DNA from: Xanthomonas sp. DAR 35659
GTDB taxonomy: Bacteria; Pseudomonadota; Gammaproteobacteria; Xanthomonadales; Xanthomonadaceae
DNA: 64,000 bases
Direction: 5' to 3'
Assembly: GCF_041242975.1 (NCBI RefSeq)
Contig: NZ_CP162488.1
Coordinates: 2,966,001-3,030,000, forward strand
In this document: positions 28,494 through 39,908 of the stretch, piece by piece
How the letters are laid out: each line of letters begins with the position of its first letter
How positions within the stretch are numbered: position 1 is the stretch's first letter
Notes under the pieces: generated by a model
What the model was told of the DNA's origin: nothing
Databases searched by the model: none
Seen by the model: only the letters and a program-made list of their open reading frames with translations
Program-made: the position numbers and the translations under genes

Positions 28494-30182
28494 TCAGCGC
28501 CCGCTGCGCCAGATCGAGATCAGGATCCAGACGCCCGACAATGCCGCGCCGATGAAGCCGCCCACGCCGATCGCCAGCAGCCAGCGGCTGGAGACGCCAC
28601 CGACGCTGTTCATCACGATCGAGGAACCGATGATCAGCGCCGCGGTGACGATGCCCATGGTCAGCCGGTTGGCGGCGCGGTTGACCTGATCGCCGAACCC
28701 TTTCAGCGACGTGGTCTCGACGTTGAGCTGCAGCCGCCCGCGCCGCGCCGCCTGCAGCAGCCGACGGGTATCGCGCGGCAGGTCGCCGAGCAACTCCAGC
28801 GCGCCGAGCACGGTGCGTCGGCCCCGCTTGGCCATCGCCCGCGGGGCGAAGCGCTGCAGCATGACCCGCTCCAGGTACGGCGCCGCGGCGCTGGCCATGT
28901 CGAAGTCCGGATCGAGCTGGCGCCCCACCCCTTCCAGGGTCAGGAAGGTCTTGATCATCAGCGCCAGGTCGGCCGGCAGCGCCAGCGCGTGCTGGCGCAG
29001 GATCGCGGTGACGTCGCCGAGCATCGCGCCGACCCGCAGTTCCTTCAGCGGCACGCCGCGGTATTGGTCGACGAACCCGGCGATCTCCAGTTGCAGCCGC
29101 GCCTCGTCGATCTCGACGTCGCCGTCGGTCCACTCCAGCAGCACGTCGGCGACCGCCTCGGCCTCCTGCGTGACCAGCCCGTGCAGCAGTTGCACGACCT
29201 GGTAGCGACGCTGCTCGGAGATGCGCCCGACCATGCCGAAGTCGATCACCGCGATGCGCTCGCCGGGCAGGTAGAAGATGTTGCCCGGGTGCGGATCGGC
29301 GTGGAAACAGCCGTCCTCGAGCACCATCTTCAGCACGATGTCGGCACCCACGCGCGCCAGTTGGCGCCGGTCCAGGCCGGCGGCATCCACGCCCGCCAGA
29401 TCGCGTCCGCCGATGCCGGCGACGAAGTCCTGCACGTTGAGCGTTTCGCAGGTCCACTGCCAGTGCACGCGCGGGATGACGATCTCGTCGCGCCCCTGGA
29501 AATTGGCGGCGATGCGCTCGGCGTTGCGGCATTCGCCGGCGAAGTCCAGTTCGCGCCGCAGCGACACGGTGAACTGATGCACCACCTCCGCCGGGTGGTA
29601 GCGCTTGAGGTCGGCCGCGCGCGCCTCGACGATCTCCGCCAGCCGCGCCAGCAGCCGCAGGTCGGCCTCGATCACGTCGCGGATGCCCGGCCGGCGCACC
29701 TTCATCACCACGGCGGTGCCGTCGTGCAGCCAGGCGCGATGGGTCTGCGCCAGCGAGGCCGCGGCCAGCGCGGTTTCCTCGACGCGGGCGAAGATCGCCG
29801 ACGGCGCCTCGCCCAGCGCCTCGATCAACTGCGGCAGGATCTGCTCGTAGGGCAGCGCGGGCGCGGCGTTCTGCAGTTCGCCGAGTTCGTCGATCCACTC
29901 CGGCGGCAGCAGGTCCACGCGCGTGGCCAGCACCTGGCCGAGCTTGACGAAGGTCGGGCCGAGGTCCTGCAATGCGCGCCGCACCCGCTGCGGCGCCGAC
30001 ATGCGCAGCATCTCCTCGGCGTTGTGCCAATGCAGCAGGCGTCCGGCGCGCTCCAGCACGTCGGCCATGCCGATGCGGCGGACCACGTCGCCGAAGCCGT
30101 AGCGGATCAGCACCGAGGCGATTTCCTGCAATCGCCCCAGGTCGCGCACCGTGCTCAGCGCTTCCCACATCGCGGTCGCCAT
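28494..30182 (-). CDS. ubiB: UbiB/ABC1-family atypical kinase
   Basis: A 562-residue protein kinase-like ATPase needed for ubiquinone synthesis. The family signature KLGQ lies in GPTFVKLGQVLATR; the ATP-binding Lys is in VVMKVRRPG; the catalytic loop is CFHADPHPGNIF, followed by VIDFGMVG. Two hydrophobic helices end the chain, anchoring it in the inner membrane. I use the ATG at 30182 (MATAMWEAL); the ATG four codons later is also possible. Other bacterial UbiB-like proteins exist, so the gene name is likely but not proven. Confidence 0.85.
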   Translation of the reverse strand: MATAMWEALSTVRDLGRLQEIASVLIRYGFGDVVRRIGMADVLERAGRLLHWHNAEEMLRMSAPQRVRRALQDLGPTFVKLGQVLATRVDLLPPEWIDELGELQNAAPALPYEQILPQLIEALGEAPSAIFARVEETALAAASLAQTHRAWLHDGTAVVMKVRRPGIRDVIEADLRLLARLAEIVEARAADLKRYHPAEVVHQFTVSLRRELDFAGECRNAERIAANFQGRDEIVIPRVHWQWTCETLNVQDFVAGIGGRDLAGVDAAGLDRRQLARVGADIVLKMVLEDGCFHADPHPGNIFYLPGERIAVIDFGMVGRISEQRRYQVVQLLHGLVTQEAEAVADVLLEWTDGDVEIDEARLQLEIAGFVDQYRGVPLKELRVGAMLGDVTAILRQHALALPADLALMIKTFLTLEGVGRQLDPDFDMASAAAPYLERVMLQRFAPRAMAKRGRRTVLGALELLGDLPRDTRRLLQAARRGRLQLNVETTSLKGFGDQVNRAANRLTMGIVTAALIIGSSIVMNSVGGVSSRWLLAIGVGGFIGAALSGVWILISIWRSGR

Positions 30183-30228
30183 TACGGCCGCCCGCCGATG
30201 CGATCGGGAGCAGCCACGCGCCCCCCGC

Positions 30229-30723
30229 TCACAGCAGCGCGCCGAGTCCGTGCAGCGCCGCGGCCACGGTCTGCCGACGCACCGCGTCGCGGTCGCCATC
30301 GAAGTGGAACAACTGCGCGCTGGCATAGCCGCCGCGCCGCTTCCAACCCACCCACACGGTGCCGACCGGCTTGTCGGGGGAACCGCCGCCGGGGCCGGCG
30401 ATGCCGGTCACCGCCACCGCGATGCTGGCGCCGGAATTGACCAGCGCGCCGGACACCATCTCGATCACCGTCTCGCGGCTGACCGCGCCATGATGCTCCA
30501 GCGTCTGCGGACGCACCCCCAGCAACGCCTGCTTGGCCTCGTAGCTGTAGGCGACCATCCCGCAGTCGAACCAATCCGAGGAGCCGGAAATGTCGGTCAT
30601 CGCCTTGGCGATCCAGCCGCCGCTGCAACTCTCGGCGGTGACCAGGCGCTCGCGCGCGGTGCGCAGCCGGTCGCTGAGCGCGGTGGCGAGCTGCAGGAGT
30701 TGCGGATCGGTGGGGACGTTCAT
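30229..30723 (-). CDS. pncC: CinA C-terminal family nicotinamide-nucleotide amidase (PncC)
   Basis: A 164-residue stand-alone CinA C-terminal domain. Such enzymes hydrolyse nicotinamide mononucleotide to nicotinate mononucleotide in pyridine recycling. Signatures are VTAESCSGGWIAKAMTDI and AVTGIAGPGGGSPDKPVGTV. The MoeA-like N-terminal domain of full CinA is absent. It lies 46 bp upstream of ubiB on the same strand. Confidence 0.9.
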   Translation of the reverse strand: MNVPTDPQLLQLATALSDRLRTARERLVTAESCSGGWIAKAMTDISGSSDWFDCGMVAYSYEAKQALLGVRPQTLEHHGAVSRETVIEMVSGALVNSGASIAVAVTGIAGPGGGSPDKPVGTVWVGWKRRGGYASAQLFHFDGDRDAVRRQTVAAALHGLGALL

Positions 30724-31364
30724 GGCGCTGCTCGGGAAACCAGTGCGCTTTGTAGCCCAATTCGCCGCGGCTGTCGCGCTTGCGTGGTGGTACGCCGGAA
30801 TGCGCGGTTTCGGCGATCGCCATGCGGGCCGGCGGGGTTGCATCTCGTGCGCAGGCGCACGGCATCGCGCAATGACAGCCTCGCCAAGCCGCATCCGAAC
30901 ACCCGACGTCGTCGGTGCGCGCCTCCTCGCTGCATGAGGCCCCGCCGGCCTCGGCCATTCGTCGCCAAGCGCGTGGGATGGTGCGTGGTTGTCGCGGTTG
31001 AAGGCGGTCGGGAGGTGTGGCGATCCGGTCGCCGCGCCATCGCTCTTCGGGAGTGAGGTCACTCCCACACGATGGCTGGCCATTCGTGATGTCAGGATGG
31101 GAGCAACTGAGGGACCGCTCCGAGAACTTCAACTTCAACGGGCTGCACCAAGGATCCGTCATGCGGTTCCATGTCTGGTCATCGGCGACAAGAACTGTTG
31201 TTTTGGTCGCTTACCCGCTACTTGCGAACGGCTTGAAGTACGCATCGAGAGCGGCTGTAGGTGCCCTTGGGTGCGCGTTTTTGCTCGTGCCGATCCGGTT
31301 GGGTTGCTTCGTGTTGCTGTCGCGGCTGAAGCCGCTCCTACAGGGGCGGCGATGGGGGCGGCGC
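30724..31364. other. Long intergenic region with one REP unit
   Basis: A 641-bp gap between the pncC gene and the end of hflX. It holds a single REP unit at 31319-31342. Short open frames are present but none has a recognisable product. I see no strong terminator for hflX. Confidence 0.5.
31319..31342 (-). repeat. REP-like unit, single copy
   Basis: One 24-bp unit identical to the right half of the pair at 9117-9183, without a partner nearby. It lies 23 bp past the hflX stop codon. Confidence 0.85.
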
Positions 31365-32690
31365 TTAGCGCCGCTGCCACTCCTCTTCCTCGCGCGGTGG
31401 CAGCAGCGCGCGGATCTGTGCGCCGTCGGCGCTGGCGGCCAGGCGCTCGGCCTCGGTGATCGGGATGTCCACCTGCAGCAGCCAGCCGTCTTCGTCGGCC
31501 TGCTCGCTGCGGATCACCTGCAGCTGGTGCAGCTGCGAGCGCAGGCGCCCGGCGCTGGACGGCAGGCGCAGGCTGCCCTGCACGTGCTGCAGTCCCAGCC
31601 GCTGACCGAGCACGCCCTGCAGCAGATCCAGGCCACGTTCGTCGCGCGCCGAGATCCACACCCGCTCGCGGCGCGCTTCGTCCGGCACGCCGTCCTGTGC
31701 GTCGTGGCGCACCTCGGCGCCGTCGATGCGGTCGATCTTGTTGAACACCAGCAACTGCGGCAATTCGCCGGCACCGACCGCGTGCAGCACCTCGTCGACC
31801 TGGGCGATGCGCTCCTCGCGCAGCGGATCGGCGGCGTCGACCACGTGCAGCAGCAGATCGGCCTCGCGCGCCTCGGACAGGGTCGAGCGGAACGCCGCCA
31901 CCAGCTCGTGCGGCAGGTTGCGCACGAAGCCGACGGTATCGGCCAGCATCGCGTTGCCGCCGGGCAGCGCGATGCGCCGCACGGTCGGGTCCAGGGTCGC
32001 GAACAACTGGTCGGCGGCGTAGGCCTCGGCGCCGGTCAGCGCGTTGAACAGGGTCGACTTGCCGGCGTTGGTGTAGCCGACCACGGCGATCCGCGGCAGT
32101 TCGCTGCGCACCCGCGCGCGGCGCATCTGGGTGTGCTGCACCTCGACTTTTTCCAGCCGCTTCTGCAACTGCTCCACGCGCTTCTGCAACAGGCGGCGGT
32201 CGGTTTCCAGCTGGGTTTCGCCGGGACCGCGCAGGCCGATCGAGCCGCCGCGCTGGCGTTCCAGGTGGGTCCAGCCGCGCACCAAACGCGTGGCCATATG
32301 CCGCAGCTGGGCCAGTTCGACCTGCAGCTTGCCTTCGTGGCTGCGCGCGCGCTGGGCGAAGATGTCCAGGATCAGCCCGGTGCGGTCGATCACGCGCCGC
32401 TCCAGGTACTTTTCCAGGTTGCGCTCCTGGCCAGGACTGAGCGCATGGTTGACAAGGATCAGGTCCGCGCCGCTGGCATCGGCGGCGGCCTTGACCTCCT
32501 CCAGCTTGCCGCTGCCGATGAACGTCGCCGGACTCGGCTTGTCGATGCGCGCGGTCACGGTGGCGGCGATGCTGGCGCCGGCCGAGCGCGCCAGGTCGGC
32601 GAACTCCTCCAGCACATCGTCTTCCAACGGACCGCCCGCGTAGGGCTGGATCAGCAGTGCGTGTTCGCCGCGGCGGGACCGATCAAACAC
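31365..32690 (-). CDS. hflX: Ribosome-associated GTPase HflX
   Basis: A 441-residue GTPase that rescues stalled or heat-damaged ribosomes. The N-terminal domain has the glycine-rich GPGETQLETDRRLL motif; GTPase motifs are GYTNAGKSTL (G1), ADTVGF (G3) and NKID (G4). It lies 26 bp downstream of hfq, the usual miaA-hfq-hflX order. The hflK and hflC genes that follow in E. coli are not here. Confidence 0.95.
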   Translation of the reverse strand: MFDRSRRGEHALLIQPYAGGPLEDDVLEEFADLARSAGASIAATVTARIDKPSPATFIGSGKLEEVKAAADASGADLILVNHALSPGQERNLEKYLERRVIDRTGLILDIFAQRARSHEGKLQVELAQLRHMATRLVRGWTHLERQRGGSIGLRGPGETQLETDRRLLQKRVEQLQKRLEKVEVQHTQMRRARVRSELPRIAVVGYTNAGKSTLFNALTGAEAYAADQLFATLDPTVRRIALPGGNAMLADTVGFVRNLPHELVAAFRSTLSEAREADLLLHVVDAADPLREERIAQVDEVLHAVGAGELPQLLVFNKIDRIDGAEVRHDAQDGVPDEARRERVWISARDERGLDLLQGVLGQRLGLQHVQGSLRLPSSAGRLRSQLHQLQVIRSEQADEDGWLLQVDIPITEAERLAASADGAQIRALLPPREEEEWQRR

Positions 32691-32716
32691 CCGCGGCTCC
32701 GGTCTTCGCCACCGAA

Positions 32717-32992
32717 CTACTCGACTTCGTCATCACCCGCACTGCCACCCTCGTTCTGCTGCACATAACCACCGCCCGGCCCGACGCGCACGTTGCGTGC
32801 CGGCACCACGGTGGAAATGGCGTGTTTGTAGACCATCTGGCTCACGGTATTGCGCAACAGCACCACGAACTGGTCGAAGGACTCGATGGTACCTTGCAGC
32901 TTGATGCCGTTGACCAGGTACACCGACACCGGCACCCGTTCGCGACGCAGCGCGTTCAGGAAAGGATCCTGCAAGGATTGCCCCTTGGACAT
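32717..32992 (-). CDS. hfq: RNA chaperone Hfq
   Basis: A 91-residue Sm-like RNA chaperone that pairs small RNAs with mRNAs. The Sm1 and Sm2 motifs ([20 protein letters not shown] and [10 protein letters not shown]) are canonical, including the Gln8 and Tyr-Lys-His residues. The acidic C-tail ([10 protein letters not shown]) is short. A well-placed purine-rich site precedes the ATG. Confidence 0.97.
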   Translation of the reverse strand: MSKGQSLQDPFLNALRRERVPVSVYLVNGIKLQGTIESFDQFVVLLRNTVSQMVYKHAISTVVPARNVRVGPGGGYVQQNEGGSAGDDEVE

Positions 32993-33111
32993 GCTTCACT
33001 CCCGATTATTGTTTTTATGTGCCCGGGTCGGCACTGCAGCTCCCCTGCCGTGGCCCGGACCGTCGATGTTACACAACCGCGGGCCCAAGCACAGCGCGGG
33101 GCGTAGCCAAA

Positions 33112-34062
33112 TCAGCCAAGAAAGTCCGCCACAGCGCCCTCCAGCCCGGCGCCGTCGCGCTGCGGATCGAACCAGCGCGCGCCCAGTTCGCCGCGCAGCC
33201 AGGTCAGCTGGCGCTTGGCCAACTGGCGGGTGGCGGCGATGGCGCGGTCGCGGAACGTCGCCGCATCGCTGGCGCTATCCAGGTGCTCCCAGGCCTGCCG
33301 ATAGCCGACTGCGCGCACGGCCGGCAGCTCCAGCGGCCGCGCCACCTGGCGCAGCGCCGGCAGCGCGCGCAGCGCCCGCACCTCGTCCAGGAAGCCCTGT
33401 TCCAGCATCGCGTCGAAGCGCAGCGCGATGCGCCCGTGCAGGACGGCGCGCTCGGCCGGCGCCAGCACCAGCTTGAGCACCCGCAGCGGCAGCCGCGGCG
33501 GCGCGGGCTGCGCCTGCCAGGCGCTGATCGGGAGGCCGCTGAGCTGGAACACCTCCAGCGCGCGCTGGATGCGCTGCGCGTCGCCCGGCCGGATCCGCCG
33601 CGCGGCCTGCGGATCGACCCGCTGCAACTGCGCGTGCAGCGCCGCCCAGCCCTCGGCCTCGGCCTGCAGCGCCAGGCGTGCGCGCAGGTGCGGATCGGCG
33701 GGCGGCATCGGCGCCAGGCCTTCCAGCAAGGCCTGGAAATACAACCCGGTCCCGCCGGCCAGGATCGGCAGGCGGCCGCGGGCGACGATCGCCTCCAGCA
33801 CGGCGCGCGCGTCGGTGGCGAACTCGGCGGCCGAATAGGTCTGCCAGGGATCGCGCAGGTCCAGCAGGTGGTGCGGCACCCGCGCGCGCTCGGTCGCATC
33901 GGGCTTGGCCGCACCGATGTCCAGGCCGCGGTAGACCAGCGCCGAATCGACGCTGACGATCTCGCCACCGTAGCGCTCGGCCAACGCGATCGCCGCGGCG
34001 GTCTTGCCCGACGCGGTCGGCCCCATCAGCGCGATCGCGCGCGGGCGCCGGTCGGCCGCCAT
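33112..34062 (-). CDS. miaA: tRNA dimethylallyltransferase
   Basis: A 316-residue enzyme that adds a dimethylallyl group to A37 of tRNAs reading UNN codons. P-loop [11 protein letters not shown], the [14 protein letters not shown] motif and [13 protein letters not shown] are family signatures. The start at 34062 overlaps the folP stop by one base (TGATG), so the two are probably co-translated; hfq follows 119 bp downstream. Confidence 0.95.
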   Translation of the reverse strand: MAADRRPRAIALMGPTASGKTAAAIALAERYGGEIVSVDSALVYRGLDIGAAKPDATERARVPHHLLDLRDPWQTYSAAEFATDARAVLEAIVARGRLPILAGGTGLYFQALLEGLAPMPPADPHLRARLALQAEAEGWAALHAQLQRVDPQAARRIRPGDAQRIQRALEVFQLSGLPISAWQAQPAPPRLPLRVLKLVLAPAERAVLHGRIALRFDAMLEQGFLDEVRALRALPALRQVARPLELPAVRAVGYRQAWEHLDSASDAATFRDRAIAATRQLAKRQLTWLRGELGARWFDPQRDGAGLEGAVADFLG

Positions 34063-34964
34063 CAGTCCTCGTCCGGCCAGCGGATCGTGTTCGCCGTTGC
34101 GCCACTGCGCGGCAGCGGGACCGCCATCAACGCCTGCCAGACCTTCAGCGCATCCACGGTGGCGGCGACGTCGTGCACACGGAGCAACGCCGCGCCGCGT
34201 TGCGCGGCCAGCAAGTGCGCGGCCACCGACCCGGCCACGCGCTGTTCCGGCACCTCGCGCCCGGTCAGTTCGCCGATGCTGCGCTTGCGCGAGAGGCCGG
34301 CCAGCACGGGCACGCCCAGTTCGACGAACCGCTCCAATTGCGCCAGCAGTTGCAGGTTCTCGGCGGTGCTCTTGCCGAAGCCGAAGCCCGGATCGACCAG
34401 CAGGCGACGCTTGTCGATGCCGGCCATTTCGGCGGCGAAGATGCGTTCGGCCAGGAACCGGTGCACCTCGCCGACCACGTCGTCGTAGCCCGGCGCGCTG
34501 CCCGCGGCGTAGGCGTCCGCGGGCATGTGCATCAGCACCACCGGCACCTGCAACTGGGCCGCCGCGTCCAGCGCGCCAGGCTGGCGAAGGGCCTGCACGT
34601 CGTTGATCATGCCGGCGCCGGCGGCCACCGCCGCGCGCATCACCTCCGGCTTGAAGGTATCCACGCTCAGCGGCAGCGTGGTCTGCGCCGCCAGCCGTTC
34701 GATCACCGGGACGACCCGGCGCACCTCTTCCTCGACCGGCACCGGCGCGGCGCCGGGGCGGGTCGATTCGCCACCGATGTCGAGCAGGTCGGCGCCCTCC
34801 TCGGCCAGGCGCAGGCCGTGCGCGACGGCCGCTTCCAGGCTCGCGTGCGCGCCGCCGTCGGAGAAGGAATCGGGCGTGACGTTGACGATGCCCATGACCC
34901 GCGGGCGATCCAGCAGCAGGCGGCGTCCGCCGCAGTCCAGGCTCGGCGAGGTCTCGAACATCAC
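34062..34964 (-). CDS. folP: Dihydropteroate synthase
   Basis: A 300-residue enzyme of folate synthesis that joins p-aminobenzoate to the pterin diphosphate; target of sulfonamides. Signatures are [27 protein letters not shown] and the [10 protein letters not shown] loop. Sits upstream of miaA with a one-base overlap. In E. coli folP follows ftsH; here a 667-bp gap separates them on the same strand. Confidence 0.96.
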   Translation of the reverse strand: MMFETSPSLDCGGRRLLLDRPRVMGIVNVTPDSFSDGGAHASLEAAVAHGLRLAEEGADLLDIGGESTRPGAAPVPVEEEVRRVVPVIERLAAQTTLPLSVDTFKPEVMRAAVAAGAGMINDVQALRQPGALDAAAQLQVPVVLMHMPADAYAAGSAPGYDDVVGEVHRFLAERIFAAEMAGIDKRRLLVDPGFGFGKSTAENLQLLAQLERFVELGVPVLAGLSRKRSIGELTGREVPEQRVAGSVAAHLLAAQRGAALLRVHDVAATVDALKVWQALMAVPLPRSGATANTIRWPDED

Positions 34965-35631
34965 AGGCGCTCCTGATCGTGGGTGCGCCGCGATGGCGCA
35001 CGGTGGGCGCAGCGCGACGCGGGCGGGAGTTGCGCGCTGGCGGAATTCACCACTGGCGACGGCGAACTGCGGAAGGACGATGGCATGACGGAACGGCCAA
35101 AGTGGGAGGGGATCATTGTCGCGCAGACCGGGGGCACCCGACCACGCGGCGGCGCGCGGAGGCGAACGCGATGCCTGTGCAGTGTGTCGCCATCGCCGGC
35201 ATCAAAAGGATGCCGCCGTGCCGGAGAACTGCGCTTCGGCGCCGGGGCGATCCGCAGCCCGCAGCGACAAGTCTCGCAATGGTGCGTCACACGAGCTCTG
35301 GGCGCACATGCCGGCATCCCCCTGGTTCGTCTACCAGGAAGTGGCACAGCGCAACGGGCATGTCAGTTGGCTGCCACCCGATGCCGTTGATTCGTCGGTT
35401 GTGCCGCCGTCGCAGTGCGCACATGGCACGCCGCTGGCCGCCGCATGCGGGCGCAGCCGGGCTGCTCGCTCCCAGACGACGCCACACCCTCGTCGCTCGC
35501 CTGTGGGATGCACAGGCGCAACGCCACCAGTGCGCGCCAACAAAAAACACAAGACCGCCGCCACCCAATCGCGCGGGCAACAAAAAAGCCAGGGATCGCT
35601 CCCTGGCTTTTTCGACGAACCGATCAACGCG
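34965..35631. other. Long intergenic region between folP and ftsH
   Basis: A 667-bp gap with the ftsH terminator at its right end (35582-35612). The rest shows only short, phase-switching open frames and looks non-coding, including the probable promoter of folP. Confidence 0.5.
35582..35612 (-). terminator. Terminator of ftsH
   Basis: An 11-bp stem (AAAGCCAGGGA with TCCCTGGCTTT) with a TCGC loop and A/T runs on both sides. It lies 20 bp past the ftsH stop codon. Confidence 0.93.
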
Positions 35632-37581
<1,950 letters not shown>

Positions 37582-37634
37582 TGGCTCCGGTGTCCCTTCA
37601 ACTCTTTCTCGATGCGTGATGCGACGGGTTCAGC

Positions 37635-38267
37635 TTACTTGATCTGGGCGCGCTTGCCCTGCCCGAGGGCATAGACCTCCGGCGACCGCTTGCGCGACGC
37701 CGCCGGTTTGCGGATGGACACCTTGTCGTAACGGCGGCGCATCTCACGGATGTAATCGTCGGACCCGACGCCCTGGAACAGCTTGATCAGGAACGCCCCG
37801 CCCGGCTTGAGGTGGGTATCGGCGAAGTCCATGGCCAACTCCGCCAGATGCATCATCCGCGGCTGATCGACCGCGTCCATGCCGCTTTTATTGGGGGCCA
37901 TATCCGACAGCACAAGGTCTACCGGGCTGCCGCCCAGCATGGCCTCGAACTGCGATAGCACCTGCTCTTCCCTGAAGTCGCCGTGAAGGAACTCCACGCC
38001 GGCCAGCGGCGGCATCTCCAGGATGTCCAGCGCCAGCACCCGGCCGCGCTCGCCCAGCGACTTGCGCACCTGCTGCGACCAGCCACCCGGCGCGGCCCCC
38101 AGGTCCACCACCACCATGTCCGGGCGCAGCAGCTTGTCGCGCTGCAGCAGTTCTTCCAGCTTGTAGGCCGCGCGCGAACGCATGCCCTCGGCCTGCGCCT
38201 TCTTCACGAAGGGATCGGCGAAATGTTCGCGGAGCCAGCGTTGGCTGCTTTTGCTGCGGGTTGCCAT
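37635..38267 (-). CDS. rlmE: 23S rRNA 2'-O-ribose U2552 methyltransferase
   Basis: A 210-residue SAM-dependent methyltransferase (RrmJ/FtsJ). The SAM loop is VVDLGAAPGGWSQ; catalytic residues of the K-D-K-E tetrad fall in SRAAYKLEE, LSDMAPNKSG and FLIKLFQG. The start at 38267 gives the normal N-terminus MATRSKSSQRW. Divergent from yhbY with 66 bp between starts. Confidence 0.96.
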   Translation of the reverse strand: MATRSKSSQRWLREHFADPFVKKAQAEGMRSRAAYKLEELLQRDKLLRPDMVVVDLGAAPGGWSQQVRKSLGERGRVLALDILEMPPLAGVEFLHGDFREEQVLSQFEAMLGGSPVDLVLSDMAPNKSGMDAVDQPRMMHLAELAMDFADTHLKPGGAFLIKLFQGVGSDDYIREMRRRYDKVSIRKPAASRKRSPEVYALGQGKRAQIK

Positions 38268-38333
38268 GGGAGCGCGGTCGAGACGGACGGCCATGATACC
38301 CTGATCGCCCTTGGCAACCCCGTTCCCGCCTGC

Positions 38334-38639
38334 ATGTCGATCAGCCTGACCCCGTCCCAGAACCGCTTCCTGCGCGGCCTGGCGCACGACCTCAAACCCC
38401 TGCTGCAGATCGGCGGCAAGGGCGTCACGCCGGCCTTCCTGGCCGAACTGAACGAGGTGCTGGAGCGCCACGAACTGGTCAAGGTGAAGGTCGGCGGCGA
38501 GGACCGCGAGGCCCGCGACGCGAGCATCGCCAGCCTGGTGCAGCAGTCCGGCAGCGTGCTGGTGCAGCGGATCGGCCACACCGCGATCCTGTACCGCCCG
38601 GCCAAGGAAGACCGCCAGATCGTGCTGCCGCGCGGTTGA
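38334..38639 (+). CDS. yhbY: YhbY family RNA-binding protein
   Basis: A 101-residue CRM-domain RNA-binding protein, linked to 50S ribosome assembly. It begins MSISLTPSQNRFLRGLAHDL with the family GGKGVTPAFLAELNEVL segment and the C-terminal GHTAILYRP. It is divergent from rlmE, an arrangement seen in many gammaproteobacteria. Confidence 0.93.
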   Translation: MSISLTPSQNRFLRGLAHDLKPLLQIGGKGVTPAFLAELNEVLERHELVKVKVGGEDREARDASIASLVQQSGSVLVQRIGHTAILYRPAKEDRQIVLPRG

Positions 38640-38657
38640 GCGCGGCACGGTGACGCC

Positions 38658-39032
38658 ATGCAGCTGACCCAGGACCTGCCCGACTACGCCTACACCCTGC
38701 GCATGGCCGACGGCCGCCAGGCGAAGGTGAACGACCGCTTGCTGACCCGCAGCTTCATCCTCGCCCCGGACACCCTGGTCGAGCAGTGGGAGGCCCCGGC
38801 CGCGGCGGACCTGCAACCGCAGCAGTTGCAGCCGCTGCTGGACCTGAATCCGGCCTTGGTGATCCTGGGCACCGGCGAACGCCAGGTGTTCCCGCCCGCC
38901 GCGGCGCTGGCGCTGTTCCTGACCCGCGGCATCGGCATCGAAGTGATGAACAACGCCGCCGCCGCCCGCACCTACAACGTGCTCGCCGCCGAAGGCCGGC
39001 GCGTGGCGGTGGGGTTTCTGCTGGAAGGCTGA
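38658..39032 (+). CDS. Mth938-like domain protein
   Basis: A 124-residue protein of the Mth938/NDUFAF3-like family (DUF498). Signatures are FILAPDTLVEQWEAP, LVILGTGERQVFP and GIGIEVMNNAAAARTYNVL. The eukaryotic relative assists complex I assembly; the bacterial role is unclear. It lies 18 bp after yhbY. A GTTAGAC core site at 39066, 34 bp past its stop, marks where the cassette array begins. Confidence 0.85.
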   Translation: MQLTQDLPDYAYTLRMADGRQAKVNDRLLTRSFILAPDTLVEQWEAPAAADLQPQQLQPLLDLNPALVILGTGERQVFPPAAALALFLTRGIGIEVMNNAAAARTYNVLAAEGRRVAVGFLLEG

Positions 39033-39065
39033 GCTGGGGTTCGCCCGGCACGGTGCAATCGACGC

Positions 39066-39072
39066 GTTAGAC
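39066..39072 (+). other. Integron core recombination site (GTTRRRY) at array start
   Basis: GTTAGAC fits the GTTRRRY core of integron sites. It lies just upstream of the first cassette gene and could be the point where cassettes entered. No full attI or integrase gene is visible around it. Confidence 0.45.
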
Positions 39073-39092
39073 CACTTGGAGGAAGCACCGTA

Positions 39093-39368
39093 ATGTCCGA
39101 AGCAAAGACCACCTCGAGTGCCTGGCTATTCCTTTCAGCCATTGCATTCATGTTCTTGGGCCTGACCTATAACCCGCTATTCTTCGTCTGCTCTATCTTC
39201 TTGTTCTCGGCAACGGCGGCCAGACACAACAAGAGTATCGGCATCGCTGGCGCAGCGTTCGGGCTTGTGTTTCTGTTTCTCATCCTTGGCTATGGTGTGG
39301 GCAAGGACATGGCCCTTCGTGATAACAGCCAGTCATCGGTTAGCCATTCAGGCCATGCTGCGGCCTGA
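39093..39368 (+). CDS. Small membrane protein in a gene cassette
   Basis: A 91-residue protein with two or three hydrophobic segments (SAWLFLSAIAFMFLGLTY, FFVCSIFLFSATA, IGIAGAAFGLVFLFLILGYG) and a polar tail. I do not recognise the family. GGAGGA lies upstream of the ATG. GC is clearly lower than its neighbours by eye. It fills the space between the GTTAGAC site and an attC-like site that begins at its stop codon, the hallmark of an integron cassette. Confidence 0.75.
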   Translation: MSEAKTTSSAWLFLSAIAFMFLGLTYNPLFFVCSIFLFSATAARHNKSIGIAGAAFGLVFLFLILGYGVGKDMALRDNSQSSVSHSGHAAA

Positions 39369-39422
39369 CACTTCATTCAAGGCGACGCCGCTTCGCGGCT
39401 CGGCTTAGTTCCGGTGTTGGGC
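39363..39422 (+). other. attC-like site 1
   Basis: A 60-bp imperfect palindrome starting GCCTGAC (one mismatch to RYYYAAC) and ending GTTGGGC (matches GTTRRRY). The centre is GCCGC-TTC-GCGGC, with flanking AAGGC and GGCTT arms. Size and layout match Xanthomonas-type integron attC sites. Confidence 0.8.
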
Positions 39423-39439
39423 CACGGAAGGAGATTTCA

Positions 39440-39820
39440 ATGAGATGGATGGTTCAGATCGCAGCCGGTGCCTTGGCGCTTTGCATTGTCGGCTCGGCCA
39501 GCGCTAAAGACTGCGAGGCGGGCGCGTCGAACATGGCGGAAGTCCGCGCCTGTCTCGCGGAGCAGCAGACCACCGATCTTGATGCCGCGCTGTCGCGCGT
39601 TGCCGTGCTTGTCAGCAAAGACAAGTCCGCTACCGCCGCGCTCAGGCAATCCCAGGCGAGTTGGCTCAAGTTTGTCGAGGACTCGTGCAGCTTCTCGGTT
39701 GCCATCGCGCCATCCGACGCATACCCCGAGGATGTGCGGACGAACTGCAGGGCTGACTTCACCGCCGCGCGCATAAAGATCCTTCAGGCCTGGTCCAAGC
39801 AACTCGGCCCCGGCCGTTAA
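39440..39820 (+). CDS. Secreted LprI-like (DUF1311) protein in a gene cassette
   Basis: A 126-residue exported protein. A signal peptide ends at Ala-Ser-Ala/Lys (residues 20-23). The mature part has four Cys and the DUF1311 pattern: CLAEQQTTDLDAALSRV, then LRQSQASWLKFVEDSC and a later Cys. Relatives include the N-terminal domain of lysozyme inhibitor LprI. AAGGAG precedes the ATG. It lies between two attC-like sites, so it is the second cassette; GC is lower than the surrounding genes. Confidence 0.85.
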   Translation: MRWMVQIAAGALALCIVGSASAKDCEAGASNMAEVRACLAEQQTTDLDAALSRVAVLVSKDKSATAALRQSQASWLKFVEDSCSFSVAIAPSDAYPEDVRTNCRADFTAARIKILQAWSKQLGPGR

Positions 39821-39830
39821 GTCGGCCGTG

Positions 39831-39890
39831 GCCTAAACATTCGTCCAGACCTGCGCCGCTTCGCGGCGCGGCTTGACTCAGGTGTTCGGC
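39831..39890 (+). other. attC-like site 2
   Basis: A 60-bp imperfect palindrome with the same layout as attC-like site 1: starts GCCTAAA, centre GCGCCGC-TTC-GCGGCGC, ends GTTCGGC. Both outer core sites deviate by one base from consensus, so recombination may be weak. Confidence 0.75.
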
Positions 39891-39908
39891 GGTCACGCCC
39901 CGCTTTTT

